Of a stretch of 64,000 nucleotides of DNA, positions 8,831 through 17,766 are shown piece by piece. A model generated the notes under the pieces. That model worked only from the letters and a program-made list of their open reading frames with translations, was not told where the DNA came from and searched no databases. The first letter of the stretch is position 1, and the number at the start of each line of letters is the position of its first letter. The stretch comes from JBCCDY01 sp039030555 (GTDB taxonomy: Bacteria; Bacteroidota; Bacteroidia; Cytophagales; Cyclobacteriaceae). The translations under genes were made by a program, and so were the position numbers. The DNA lies in NCBI GenBank assembly GCA_039030555.1, contig JBCCDY010000007.1, forward strand, positions 124,001-188,000, given 5' to 3'.

Positions 8831-9937
8831 ATGTATTTTTTTTTCATCATATTTCTAGTTTGTGCTTCTGCCCAAATAATTCAATTTATTGTTTTAGGAT
8901 TATCAATCCTGCTTCATAAAGAAAAGAATGATAAAAACTCTTTGAGTCAGAATTCAGTATCAGTAATTGTTTGTACTCAAAACCGTCTGGAATCGCTTAA
9001 AAAGTTGTTAGAGCAACTATTACAGCAAGATCATAAAGCATACGAAATCATAGTTGTAGATGATCGCTCAAGTGATGGAACAGAAGATTATCTGAGGGAA
9101 ATGGCTGGGAATCATCCAGATATTAAAAGTATTAGAATCGATAAAACACCGGAGCATATTAATGCTAAGAAGTATGCCCTCAGCATTGGAATAAAAAACG
9201 CTTCATTCGACATCTTACTTCTAACCGACGATGATTGTCTTCCAACTTCAGAGCACTGGATCGACAAAATGTCATCTTCGTATAAACAAAGCACCGAATT
9301 TGTTTTAGGCTATTCAGGCTACAAAAAACAGCCAGGTATCTTAAATGCATTTATCAGATTTGAAACGCTTTGGACTGCAATCCATTATTTAGGATTGACT
9401 TTGTTGAAAATTCCCTATATGGGTGTGGGAAGGAATTTATCCTATAAAAAGTCTACATTCCTGAAAAACAAAGGTTTCTTAAAGATTCAAACCATAACTG
9501 GCGGTGATGATGATTTATTTGTTAATGCGAATGCGAACTTTCGAAACACCAACGTTTGTTTAAATGAAAATGCAGTGATGGTATCAAAACCCAAGGAAGA
9601 ACTAAAAGACTTTTTTAAACAGAAACTGAGACATCTTTCAGTCGGTAAAGCTTATAAATTTAAGCACCGTGTATTATTAGGACTACTGTTCTTAATACAA
9701 ATTTTGTTTTGGTTTTCTTTTATTATTTTAGCTCTCACGGGTGCTGAGCCATACGTGGTTTTTGGTGGTTATATACTAAGAATTTTATGTGTTTTCTTCG
9801 CTTTTTTAGCTTTAGGCAAGAAAGTAAGAGAGCCTTTTAATTTTCTGTACCTTGTGGTATTCGATCTTATATACTGCCTTTATTATCCCATAATTGGACT
9901 TATTGCTTCTTTTAGTAAAAGGATTAGATGGATTTAA
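8831..9937 (+). CDS. Family 2 glycosyltransferase, membrane-bound
   Basis: A 368-residue protein with an N-terminal membrane helix (about 2-25), a GT-A fold catalytic domain and two or three C-terminal helices (about 280-365). The domain shows S-V-I-V-C-T-Q-N-R, V-V-D-D-R-S-S-D-G-T at about 78 and the metal-binding L-T-D-D-D-C-L-P near residue 133. It probably transfers a sugar to a lipid or surface polymer; donor and acceptor are unknown. A TATATTTA box at 8807-8814 may be its promoter. Its end overlaps the next gene by 10 bases, so the two are co-transcribed. Confidence 0.88.
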   Translation: MYFFFIIFLVCASAQIIQFIVLGLSILLHKEKNDKNSLSQNSVSVIVCTQNRLESLKKLLEQLLQQDHKAYEIIVVDDRSSDGTEDYLREMAGNHPDIKSIRIDKTPEHINAKKYALSIGIKNASFDILLLTDDDCLPTSEHWIDKMSSSYKQSTEFVLGYSGYKKQPGILNAFIRFETLWTAIHYLGLTLLKIPYMGVGRNLSYKKSTFLKNKGFLKIQTITGGDDDLFVNANANFRNTNVCLNENAVMVSKPKEELKDFFKQKLRHLSVGKAYKFKHRVLLGLLFLIQILFWFSFIILALTGAEPYVVFGGYILRILCVFFAFLALGKKVREPFNFLYLVVFDLIYCLYYPIIGLIASFSKRIRWI

Positions 9938-10536
9938 AAAAAGATTTTTCACAGAAAGCTCTACAGGATTTTGATCTCATAGATCAGGCTGTGAAAAAAA
10001 ATGACGAACAGGCTTACGCGGAATTGTTAAAAAGGTATAAAAAGCCTGTATACCATATGATCCTTAAAATGGTCAGGAATGTGGACGATGCCGAAGATTT
10101 GACTATTGAGGCATTTGCAAAGGCTTTTAAAAGTCTGCACAGATTCAAGAAGGACTTTACATTTAGCACATGGCTGTTCAGAATTGCCACTAATAATTCT
10201 ATAGACTTTATCAGAAAGAAAAGAATAGAGACTTTCTCCTTGAATACGTCTTTTACGGACGATAGCGGAGAGTCGGTTAATATCGATGTTGAAGATCACA
10301 ACCCAACTCCACAAGAAGAAGCTATTAAAAGCCAGAAGAAAGAACTTATGCAGCTATTTGTCACAAAGCTACCTGCGAAGTATCAGAGGCTTGTGAGATT
10401 GAGGTATTTTGACGAACTGTCTTACGATGAAATAGCCAAAGAACTTGAAGCTCCTCTAGGTACTGTTAAAGCCCAGTTGCACCGCGCCAGGGAATTGCTG
10501 TATGATCTGGTTAAAACTAAAAGAGAGCACATCTAG
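9928..10536 (+). CDS. ECF-type RNA polymerase sigma factor
   Basis: A 202-residue sigma-70 family protein with region 2 (V-D-D-A-E-D-L-T-I-E-A-F-A-K-A-F, then F-S-T-W-L-F-R-I-A-T-N) at about 50-95 and region 4 (L-R-Y-F-D-E-L-S-Y-D-E-I-A with the helix-turn-helix G-T-V-K-A-Q-L-H-R-A-R) at about 145-190. It would redirect RNA polymerase to a special promoter set. No anti-sigma gene follows: the next gene is rsmG, 5 bases on. It overlaps the glycosyltransferase gene by 10 bases. This order (glycosyltransferase, sigma factor, rsmG) suggests a general rather than signal-specific sigma factor, which is inference. Confidence 0.93.
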   Translation: MDLKKDFSQKALQDFDLIDQAVKKNDEQAYAELLKRYKKPVYHMILKMVRNVDDAEDLTIEAFAKAFKSLHRFKKDFTFSTWLFRIATNNSIDFIRKKRIETFSLNTSFTDDSGESVNIDVEDHNPTPQEEAIKSQKKELMQLFVTKLPAKYQRLVRLRYFDELSYDEIAKELEAPLGTVKAQLHRARELLYDLVKTKREHI

Positions 10537-10541
10537 GCTTT

Positions 10542-11162
10542 TTGGAAATCATTCTAAAATACTTCCCTGATCTTAGCGAGGTTCAGAAAAAGCAATTTGA
10601 GTTGCTTTATTCGCTCTACGAAGAATGGAATTCTAAAATCAACGTGATTTCCAGGAAAGATATTCAAAATCTCTATGAAAGGCATGTACTTCATTCTTTA
10701 GGGATCTCAAAGGTTATAAGTTTTCCAGAAAAAGCTGATGTAATGGATGTTGGAACCGGAGGAGGATTTCCTGGATTGCCACTCGCTATTTTGTTTCCGG
10801 AATGCCATTTTCATTTGGTTGATTCTGTAGGAAAAAAGCTAAAAGTGATAGGTAATATAGGAGATAGCATCGGCCTCAAAAACATCAAAACCCATCATAG
10901 TCGGGTTGAAGATCTCAATCTGAAGGTTGATTATGTTGTTTCAAGAGCGGTAGCAGTCCTAAAAACATTCACATTTTGGGTAGATAAGAGAATTGTTCAA
11001 AAGAACGACTCCATTATAAATCGCGGAATATACTACCTTAAAGGTGATACTTTGAATGAAGAACTAAAGGTTTATAAAGGAAGCCATCAAATCACCAACT
11101 TATCGGATTTTTTTGATGAAGAGTTCTTCAAAACTAAAAAAGTGATTTACCTACCGAGATAA
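10542..11162 (+). CDS. rsmG: 16S rRNA (guanine527-N7)-methyltransferase RsmG
   Basis: A 206-residue SAM-dependent enzyme that methylates G527 of 16S rRNA. It contains the SAM-binding motif V-M-D-V-G-T-G-G-G-F-P-G-L-P at about residues 66-79, W-N-S-K-I-N-V-I-S-R-K-D upstream of it, and V-S-R-A-V-A at about 133. The only start consistent with the family N-terminus (M-E-I-I-L-K-Y-F-P) is a TTG at 10542, five bases after the sigma factor stop, so translation is probably coupled. The length is normal for the family. Confidence 0.93.
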   Translation: MEIILKYFPDLSEVQKKQFELLYSLYEEWNSKINVISRKDIQNLYERHVLHSLGISKVISFPEKADVMDVGTGGGFPGLPLAILFPECHFHLVDSVGKKLKVIGNIGDSIGLKNIKTHHSRVEDLNLKVDYVVSRAVAVLKTFTFWVDKRIVQKNDSIINRGIYYLKGDTLNEELKVYKGSHQITNLSDFFDEEFFKTKKVIYLPR

Positions 11163-11217
11163 GTCCAAAAAAACTAATAATCTCTTATTTAGAATACTTC
11201 AAAATAGAAGGGATTGA

Positions 11218-11248
11218 TTGGAGCATACTCCCCCCGAACGTATATTGT
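11218..11248 (+). promoter_or_regulatory. Candidate promoter of the sdhCAB operon
   Basis: TTG at 11218-11220 is followed after 20 bases by TATATTGT (11241-11248), close to the TTG-N19-21-TAnnTTTG pattern. It would give a leader of about 22 bases before the sdhC ATG. Confidence 0.4.
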
Positions 11249-11277
11249 AAAAAAACAGCAAACGATTTCAATCTACA

Positions 11278-11970
11278 ATGAGTTGGTTATCTAATACTAT
11301 TTCAAGTACACTCGGGCGTAAGCTAGTCATGGCGGTGACCGGGATTTTCTTAATTACCTTTTTAGTCGTTCATCTCATAGGAAATGTATCACTTATCACA
11401 GATCCTACTGGGCTTGCATTTAATCAATATGCTCATTTCATGAAGACTAACCCTCTGATAAAGCTTTCAGAGGTTATTTTATTCGCTGGATTCCTATTTC
11501 ACTCTGTAGATGGGATACTTTTAATGAGTAAAAATAGAAAAGCACGTCCTGTAAGGTATGCCGTTGATAATAAGTCAAAAACGTATTCATGGACATCAAA
11601 ATATATGGGTCCGTTTGGTGTAGTGATCTTAGTTTTTTTGATTATTCACTTAGTTGATTTTTTCAGCTACAAATACTTCCGAAATGATCTATTGGTTAAG
11701 TATATGGTCGATGGAACAATGATTGATGATCTTTCAACCAAGGTATATTCTTCTTTTGCAAATCCTCTGATGGTGATCTTTTATACTGTATCAATGGTAG
11801 TCATTGGACTTCATTTACACCACGGATTTCAAAGCTCTTTTCAAAGCCTTGGATTGAATCATAAAAAATATACTCCCTTTATTGAAAAACTTGGGACTGC
11901 TTTTGCTGTTATAGTACCATTGGGATTCGCGCTTATTCCAATAATTATTTTCGTGAACCATATTAGTTAG
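11278..11970 (+). CDS. sdhC: Succinate dehydrogenase cytochrome b subunit SdhC (B-type)
   Basis: A 230-residue integral membrane protein with five hydrophobic segments, the single-subunit diheme anchor found in B-type (Bacillus/Wolinella-like) succinate:quinone oxidoreductases. Histidines at the expected membrane positions are visible in F-L-V-V-H-L-I-G-N, F-H-S-V-D-G, I-I-H-L-V-D-F and G-L-H-L-H-H-G-F-Q-S, which would bind the two b hemes. It is the first gene of sdhC-A-B, with 5 bases before sdhA. No separate SdhD gene is present, as expected for this type. Confidence 0.94.
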   Translation: MSWLSNTISSTLGRKLVMAVTGIFLITFLVVHLIGNVSLITDPTGLAFNQYAHFMKTNPLIKLSEVILFAGFLFHSVDGILLMSKNRKARPVRYAVDNKSKTYSWTSKYMGPFGVVILVFLIIHLVDFFSYKYFRNDLLVKYMVDGTMIDDLSTKVYSSFANPLMVIFYTVSMVVIGLHLHHGFQSSFQSLGLNHKKYTPFIEKLGTAFAVIVPLGFALIPIIIFVNHIS

Positions 11971-11975
11971 AAAAG

Positions 11976-13916
11976 ATGAGCTCAAAATTAGACTCCAAAA
12001 TCCCTACGGGGCCATTAGACGAGAAATGGACTAAGCACAAGTTTAATCTAAAATTGGTCAACCCGGCGAATAAAAGAAAATACGAAGTAATCGTTGTTGG
12101 GACTGGTCTTGGGGGTGCGTCCGCAGCAGCTTCTTTAGCAGAACTTGGTTATAAAGTAAAGGCATTTTGCTTTCAGGATAGTCCGCGAAGAGCACATAGT
12201 ATTGCTGCTCAGGGGGGTATAAATGCTGCTAAAAACTATCAGAACGATGGTGATAGCGTTTTCAGATTATTTTACGATACCATAAAAGGAGGTGATTATA
12301 GATCACGCGAAGGAAATGTATATAGGTTAGCGGAGGTTAGCGTTAACATCATTGATCAATGCGTAGCACAAGGTGTTCCTTTCGCAAGAGAATACGGAGG
12401 GCTCCTTGATAACAGATCATTTGGTGGGGCTCAGGTATCCAGAACGTTCTATGCAAGAGGACAAACAGGGCAGCAGCTTTTATTAGGTGCTTACGGAGCT
12501 TTGAATCGTCAGATTGCAAACGGTAAAGTCGAAATGCATACCCGATCGGAAATGTTAGATGTTGTTGTGGTTGACGGCCAAGCGAGAGGAATTATTACCA
12601 GAGATCTTTTGACGGGTAAAATAGAATCGCATTCAGCACACGCAGTGATATTGGCAACTGGGGGTTATGGAAATGTATTCTTCCTTTCAACGAATGCGAT
12701 GGGTTCCAATGCTACTGCTGCATGGAGAGCACATAAAAAAGGTGCTTATTTTGCGAATCCATGTTATACTCAAATACACCCGACGTGTATTCCTGTTTCT
12801 GGGGAACATCAATCTAAACTGACCTTAATGTCGGAGTCATTAAGAAATGACGGCCGTGTTTGGGTACCGAAGTCGAAAGAAGACGCAGAAAAAATAAGAA
12901 GGGGAGAGAAAACTCCTCAGGATCTTTCAGAAGATGAGAGAGATTATTATTTGGAAAGAATATATCCATCATTTGGAAACCTTGTTCCTCGTGATGTTGC
13001 ATCGAGAAATGCAAAAAACATGTGTGATGAGGGAAGAGGAGTAGGTCCTACAGGTCTTGCAGTTTACCTTGATTTTGAAGATGCTATAAAACGAGATGGA
13101 GAAAATACCATCTCTGCTAAGTATGGCAACTTATTCGATATGTATCAGCAGATCACGGACGATAACCCATATAAGACTCCGATGATGATCTATCCGGCAG
13201 TTCACTATACTATGGGGGGATTGTGGGTAGATTATAACTTAATGACTAACGTCCCTGGTTTATATGCTTTGGGAGAAGCTAACTTCTCAGATCATGGTGC
13301 GAACAGGCTTGGAGCGAGTGCTTTGATGCAAGGTTTGGCTGACGGCTATTTTGTTATTCCATATACTGTAGGCGATTATCTGGCTACATTATCTTATGAC
13401 AAAACTCCTGTAGATCATCCTGAATTCAAAAAAGCTGAAGAAGAAGTAAAGGCAAGAATGGAGAAGCTTCTTTCCATTAAAGGGAAGAAGACGGTAGATG
13501 ACTTTCACAAAGAGTTAGGTAAGATCATGTGGGAATATTGTGGAATGTCAAGAAGTGCTGAAGGCTTGAAAAAAGCGAAAGGCGACATTCAAAAATTGAA
13601 ATCAGAATTCTGGGAAAATGTAAATGTTATTGGCTCTAATGACGAATTGAATTTGTCCCTTGAGAAAGCTAGTAGGGTTGCGGACTTCCTTGAACTAGGA
13701 GAACTTATGATTGATGATGCCTTCAATCGTGAAGAATCATGTGGAGGTCATTTCAGAGAAGAGCATCAAACCCCAGAAGGTGAAGCCAAAAGAAACGATG
13801 AAGATTTTACTTATGTAGCCGCTTGGGAATACAAAGGAGATGATCAGGATGCAGAACTTCATAAGGAAGATTTAGAGTTTGAAAATGTTAAACTGACTCA
13901 GCGTAGTTATAAATAA
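11976..13916 (+). CDS. sdhA: Succinate dehydrogenase flavoprotein subunit SdhA
   Basis: A 646-residue FAD-containing catalytic subunit that oxidises succinate to fumarate. It has the dinucleotide-binding V-V-G-T-G-L-G-G-A-S-A-A near residue 41, the FAD-attachment region S-I-A-A-Q-G-G-I-N-A-A, the substrate loop Q-I-H-P-T-C-I-P, and the active-site stretch V-P-R-D-V-A-S-R. The C-terminal domain contains the helical region with M-W-E-Y-C-G-M-S-R. It is encoded 5 bases after sdhC and 11 bases before sdhB. The length fits the Bacteroidota enzyme, which lacks long insertions. Confidence 0.97.
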   Translation: MSSKLDSKIPTGPLDEKWTKHKFNLKLVNPANKRKYEVIVVGTGLGGASAAASLAELGYKVKAFCFQDSPRRAHSIAAQGGINAAKNYQNDGDSVFRLFYDTIKGGDYRSREGNVYRLAEVSVNIIDQCVAQGVPFAREYGGLLDNRSFGGAQVSRTFYARGQTGQQLLLGAYGALNRQIANGKVEMHTRSEMLDVVVVDGQARGIITRDLLTGKIESHSAHAVILATGGYGNVFFLSTNAMGSNATAAWRAHKKGAYFANPCYTQIHPTCIPVSGEHQSKLTLMSESLRNDGRVWVPKSKEDAEKIRRGEKTPQDLSEDERDYYLERIYPSFGNLVPRDVASRNAKNMCDEGRGVGPTGLAVYLDFEDAIKRDGENTISAKYGNLFDMYQQITDDNPYKTPMMIYPAVHYTMGGLWVDYNLMTNVPGLYALGEANFSDHGANRLGASALMQGLADGYFVIPYTVGDYLATLSYDKTPVDHPEFKKAEEEVKARMEKLLSIKGKKTVDDFHKELGKIMWEYCGMSRSAEGLKKAKGDIQKLKSEFWENVNVIGSNDELNLSLEKASRVADFLELGELMIDDAFNREESCGGHFREEHQTPEGEAKRNDEDFTYVAAWEYKGDDQDAELHKEDLEFENVKLTQRSYK

Positions 13917-13927
13917 CGAAAGGTATT

Positions 13928-14680
13928 ATGAAAATCACACTTAAAGTATGGCGCCAGGCTAATCAAAATGATAAGGGTGGATTTAAAACATATCAGCTAG
14001 ATGATGTATCTCCGGATATGTCATTCTTAGAGATGTTCGATGTATTAAATGATCAATTGACCAGGGATGGAGAAGATCCTGTACATTTTGATCATGACTG
14101 TCGAGAAGGTATATGTGGTATGTGCAGTATGTATATAAATGGCCATCCACATGGACCTAAACAAGCTGTCACAACTTGTCAGCTTCATATGAGAAGCTTC
14201 AATGATGGAGATACGATCACTGTAGAACCATGGAGGGCAAAAGCATTTCCAGTAGTAAAAGATTTAGTTGTTGATCGATCCTCGTTTGATAGGATTTTGC
14301 AAAAAGGAGGTTACGTTTCAATAAATACAGGAGGTACTCCTGATGCTAATGAGATCCCCATACCGAAATCAGTCGCTGATCAAGCATTCGATGCTGCAAC
14401 TTGCATCGGTTGCGGAGCTTGTGTAGCTGCCTGTAAAAACGCATCCGCGATGTTATTTACAAGTGCTAAAATCTCTCAATTGGCCTTATTGCCTCAGGGA
14501 GACGTTGAACGCTCCGACAGAGCTGAGAAAATGATTGCACAAATGGATGAAGAAGGGTTTGGAGCTTGTACCAACACAGGAGCTTGTTCTGCAGAATGTC
14601 CAAAAGGTATCAGTTTGGAGAATATTGCCAGGATGAATAGAGAATACTTTTCAGCCAAAATATCATCTAATTTGGTATAG
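13928..14680 (+). CDS. sdhB: Succinate dehydrogenase iron-sulfur subunit SdhB
   Basis: A 250-residue electron-transfer subunit. The N-terminal plant-type ferredoxin domain has C-R-E-G-I-C-G-M-C near residue 58 plus a cysteine in V-T-T-C-Q-L for the 2Fe-2S cluster. The C-terminal domain has C-I-G-C-G-A-C-V-A-A-C and C-x-x-x-G-A-C-S-A-E-C-P-K-G for the 4Fe-4S and 3Fe-4S clusters. It closes the sdhCAB operon and is followed by a clear terminator. Confidence 0.97.
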   Translation: MKITLKVWRQANQNDKGGFKTYQLDDVSPDMSFLEMFDVLNDQLTRDGEDPVHFDHDCREGICGMCSMYINGHPHGPKQAVTTCQLHMRSFNDGDTITVEPWRAKAFPVVKDLVVDRSSFDRILQKGGYVSINTGGTPDANEIPIPKSVADQAFDAATCIGCGACVAACKNASAMLFTSAKISQLALLPQGDVERSDRAEKMIAQMDEEGFGACTNTGACSAECPKGISLENIARMNREYFSAKISSNLV

Positions 14681-14708
14681 AAGATAGTTTTAGATTAAAA
14701 GGGAAAAA

Positions 14709-14740
14709 GGGAGGCTTGCTTAAGTCTCCCTTTTTTGTTT
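14709..14740 (+). terminator. Rho-independent terminator after sdhB
   Basis: A 9-bp stem (14709-14717 with 14722-14730, one G-T wobble) and a GCTT loop are followed by six T and TGTTT. It ends the sdhCAB transcript. Confidence 0.88.
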
Positions 14741-14850
14741 AAACTGAACGGAAGGCTGAAGTAGAAACTGTAAACGCCTGATTATTAATCGTTTTTACGA
14801 TAAATCAAGAAATATTCTTATATTCTCTTCGAAAAAAACAAAACCAATTC

Positions 14851-17703
14851 ATGCACCCAAAACTCCTCTGGGTACTCCTAATTTTAATTTTCGCAAGTGA
14901 TGCATTTTCACAGGATCCACCACGGATCAGTATTGACCCCTTAGGCCATTCTGAACCTGTTAATGAGCTTTTGTTTACTCCTGATGGGGCAAAGCTAATC
15001 TCGGTATCTCAAGATAAGACTGTTAGAATCTGGGATACGGAATCCGGAGATTTAATCAGGACAATCAGAACGTCTTCACAAACTGGGTCACTTGGGCGCC
15101 TATATTGTGCTGCCTTAACTCCCGACGGAAAGTATTTAGCATTAGGAGGATATTTTCCAAAGAATGAAATCAGGGTCATAGATCTGAAAAGGCTGGAAAG
15201 AGTCTATCATCTGCAAGGTCATACAAATGTCGTTACAAGCCTCGAATTCAGTTCAGATGGATTAAAACTGGCGAGTGCCAGTGCAGATAAAACAGTTCGG
15301 ATCTGGGAGATGAATTATGCGCCGGGTTTCGTAGAAGGAAATACGACTATGGAATTAAAAGCGCACGAAGCTCAGGTCTATGATTTGTCTTTTTCTCCGG
15401 ATGATTCAAAACTAGTTTCAGCTTCTTATGATGGGTCGCTTAGACTATGGGATCTGAAAAATGATACGAATGAATCCATTAGAATGTATATGCATTCCGA
15501 CAAAGTGATATCCGTAGATTTTTCCCCTGGCGGAAATTGGATAGCCAGCGGTGGAACACAAGGTAAAATTATTCTCTGGGATGGGCAGGGCGTGTTTAAA
15601 GGACAGATCAAAATCGGCGAAAAACCAGTTACCCAAGTTAGGTTTGTTAATGATGAAGTTCTTTTGGCAAGCGCATCAGAAACCAAATTATATGCCTTGT
15701 CATCTAAATCGCCAATTAAAATTGTTGAAGACCATGAAAATACGGTTACAGCGATGGCGATTTATGATAATAGTATTTTAGCAAGCTGTTCCAGCCAGGA
15801 AGGAGATATTTATCTGAGGGATATAAAAAGTGGAGAAATTCTTCGTTCGATGAGCGGAAAAGGCCTTACTCCGAAGAGTTTAGGGCTGAATAAAGAAAAA
15901 CTTGCGATAGGTTTTAAAAGGGGTAATCAGAATTGGTCAAAAGCATTTAATGTTGAAGAGCTTTCATATCTCTGGGGTAATTTTGATCAGAAAGCTTTTG
16001 AAGGGAATCGAGTGTCTGATGGGGCGTACAAGCTTTCAAAATTTGACGAATACACACTTAGCACAGGTTTTTCCGGATCTGTTAAAAATGATCCTTCAAC
16101 AGATGGAAGGATCAAATCATTTCAGATCATTAATGAAAATAAGATTGCTATTGGAAGTGACTTTTCATTGAAGATTTATTCGAGAGATGGATTATTAGAT
16201 AAACAACTTAAAAGCTATGGAGGTGAAGTTTTCGATATCGTTTCATCGGAAGATGGGAAATATCTTTATACAGCTTGCGGGGATCAGACAGTACGCATCT
16301 GGAATATTGAATCAGGAGAGAATGTCTTAACGATATTTATTTCAGAAGATGATCAATGGATCGTATGGACTCCGATTGGATACTACATGGCAAGTGCCGG
16401 AGGAGAACGTTATCTGGGCTGGCATATTAATCGGCTGCCTACTAGGTTAGCAGAATTTCGGCCGAGTTATGTGTACCGTAAAAAGTTTTTGAGACCTGAT
16501 ATTCTCAAAAAGAGTTTTGAGTTAGGCTCCGTAAAAAAAGCTATTGAATATCTACCCCAGGAAAAAGAAGAGAAACTGGAGAGTACAGAGCCGGTAGAGA
16601 TCGTTAAGTCTGCACCCGAGCTTAAGTGGGTATCTCCGGAATTTGTGGAAGTGAATACGAATAAGAATACCTATAAGATACAGCTTGAAGTCACTTCAGA
16701 TACACCGATTGAATCCGTAAAAATACTCATTAACGGTCGCCCTTCCGGTCAGAGAGGGTTTTCAAGAGGAACCCAGGACGAATACAAGAAAACCATTGAG
16801 CAAGAGATTCCTTTATTATCGAAACGAAATGAAATACGAGTTTTCGTTTCAAGCGGCGGTGCTAAAATGACTTCTGAGCCGAGAATCATAGAAAGTGAGG
16901 GTTATCAAGGTTTAGGAAATGCTAAAGGCTTTGAGCTTATCAATTATAAATTCAAACCAGACTTATATCTTTTAAGTGTTGGTATTTCAGAGTTCAAAAA
17001 TCCAGATTACAATTTGACTTATGCTGATGATGATGCTATTGCGATAACAAAAGCCTTCACTGAAAAAGGACAGGAAATCTACGAAGAAGTGATTTCAGCT
17101 CAGTTTGTAAATGAGGAAGCTACGAAAGCTAAAATTATTGAGTCATTCAATTGGCTGAAGGAGAATGTATCAGAAAAGGATGTCGTTATTATCTTTTTGG
17201 CTTCTCATGGCATAAATGAAAACGGAGAATTTTTCATTTTACCTCACGACGGATCATTTAACGATATTGAATCTACATTGGTCAGTTGGTCGGAGCTGGC
17301 AGATGTACTTGGTGGATTACACTCGAAGGTGCTCATGCTTATTGATGCCTGCCATAGTGGACAGCTAGGTACTAACGTTGATCAAGCTAAAAACTTTGAT
17401 AATACGGAGGCGGTTCGAAATATGACTTCTGATGAAAATGGGGTTATTATTATGTCGGCATCAACGGGTGATGAAACTGCTCAGGAACACCCTGACTGGG
17501 GTCATGGTGCCTTTACGCTTTCCCTATTGGAGGGATTATTGGAAGGTCATGCAGATATCAAAAAAGATCAGATCGTATTCCTTAGAGAGCTGGATTTCTT
17601 TGTTTCGGAAAGAACTAATGAACTGACGAACGGCCTTCAGCATCCCACCACTCAAAAACCAAGTACCATAAGCAGAATGCCTGTATTCAAGGTCGATCAA
17701 TGA
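14851..17703 (+). CDS. Exported WD40-repeat protein with C-terminal caspase-fold (peptidase C14) domain
   Basis: A 950-residue protein with three parts. A Sec signal peptide (residues 1-21, ending F-S-Q) is followed by a run of WD40 repeats (about 30-500; for example L-I-S-V-S-Q-D-K-T-V-R-I-W-D and L-A-S-A-S-A-D-K-T-V-R-I-W), which form a propeller for protein binding. A linker with an Ig-like stretch (about 585-680) leads to a caspase-type protease domain (about 703-948). The catalytic dyad is visible as His786 in F-L-A-S-H-G and Cys834 in L-M-L-I-D-A-C-H-S-G. Both residues are intact, so activity is expected. The signal peptide places it outside the cytoplasm. It starts a group of six exported proteins, including a second caspase at 19365-20561. 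Confidence 0.9.
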   Translation: MHPKLLWVLLILIFASDAFSQDPPRISIDPLGHSEPVNELLFTPDGAKLISVSQDKTVRIWDTESGDLIRTIRTSSQTGSLGRLYCAALTPDGKYLALGGYFPKNEIRVIDLKRLERVYHLQGHTNVVTSLEFSSDGLKLASASADKTVRIWEMNYAPGFVEGNTTMELKAHEAQVYDLSFSPDDSKLVSASYDGSLRLWDLKNDTNESIRMYMHSDKVISVDFSPGGNWIASGGTQGKIILWDGQGVFKGQIKIGEKPVTQVRFVNDEVLLASASETKLYALSSKSPIKIVEDHENTVTAMAIYDNSILASCSSQEGDIYLRDIKSGEILRSMSGKGLTPKSLGLNKEKLAIGFKRGNQNWSKAFNVEELSYLWGNFDQKAFEGNRVSDGAYKLSKFDEYTLSTGFSGSVKNDPSTDGRIKSFQIINENKIAIGSDFSLKIYSRDGLLDKQLKSYGGEVFDIVSSEDGKYLYTACGDQTVRIWNIESGENVLTIFISEDDQWIVWTPIGYYMASAGGERYLGWHINRLPTRLAEFRPSYVYRKKFLRPDILKKSFELGSVKKAIEYLPQEKEEKLESTEPVEIVKSAPELKWVSPEFVEVNTNKNTYKIQLEVTSDTPIESVKILINGRPSGQRGFSRGTQDEYKKTIEQEIPLLSKRNEIRVFVSSGGAKMTSEPRIIESEGYQGLGNAKGFELINYKFKPDLYLLSVGISEFKNPDYNLTYADDDAIAITKAFTEKGQEIYEEVISAQFVNEEATKAKIIESFNWLKENVSEKDVVIIFLASHGINENGEFFILPHDGSFNDIESTLVSWSELADVLGGLHSKVLMLIDACHSGQLGTNVDQAKNFDNTEAVRNMTSDENGVIIMSASTGDETAQEHPDWGHGAFTLSLLEGLLEGHADIKKDQIVFLRELDFFVSERTNELTNGLQHPTTQKPSTISRMPVFKVDQ

Positions 17704-17712
17704 AGTATAGGA

Positions 17713-17744
17713 TTTGAAACTTACAATAAATAGGACTATATTAA
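17713..17744 (+). promoter_or_regulatory. Candidate promoter for the LPP20-like/DUF4384 gene pair
   Basis: TTTG at 17713-17716 is followed after 20 bases by TATATTAA at 17737-17744. It lies 10 bases after the caspase gene stop and 22 bases before the next ATG, so the downstream pair can be transcribed independently. Confidence 0.42.
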
Positions 17745-17766
17745 GATAAAATTTAAACCAACCATT

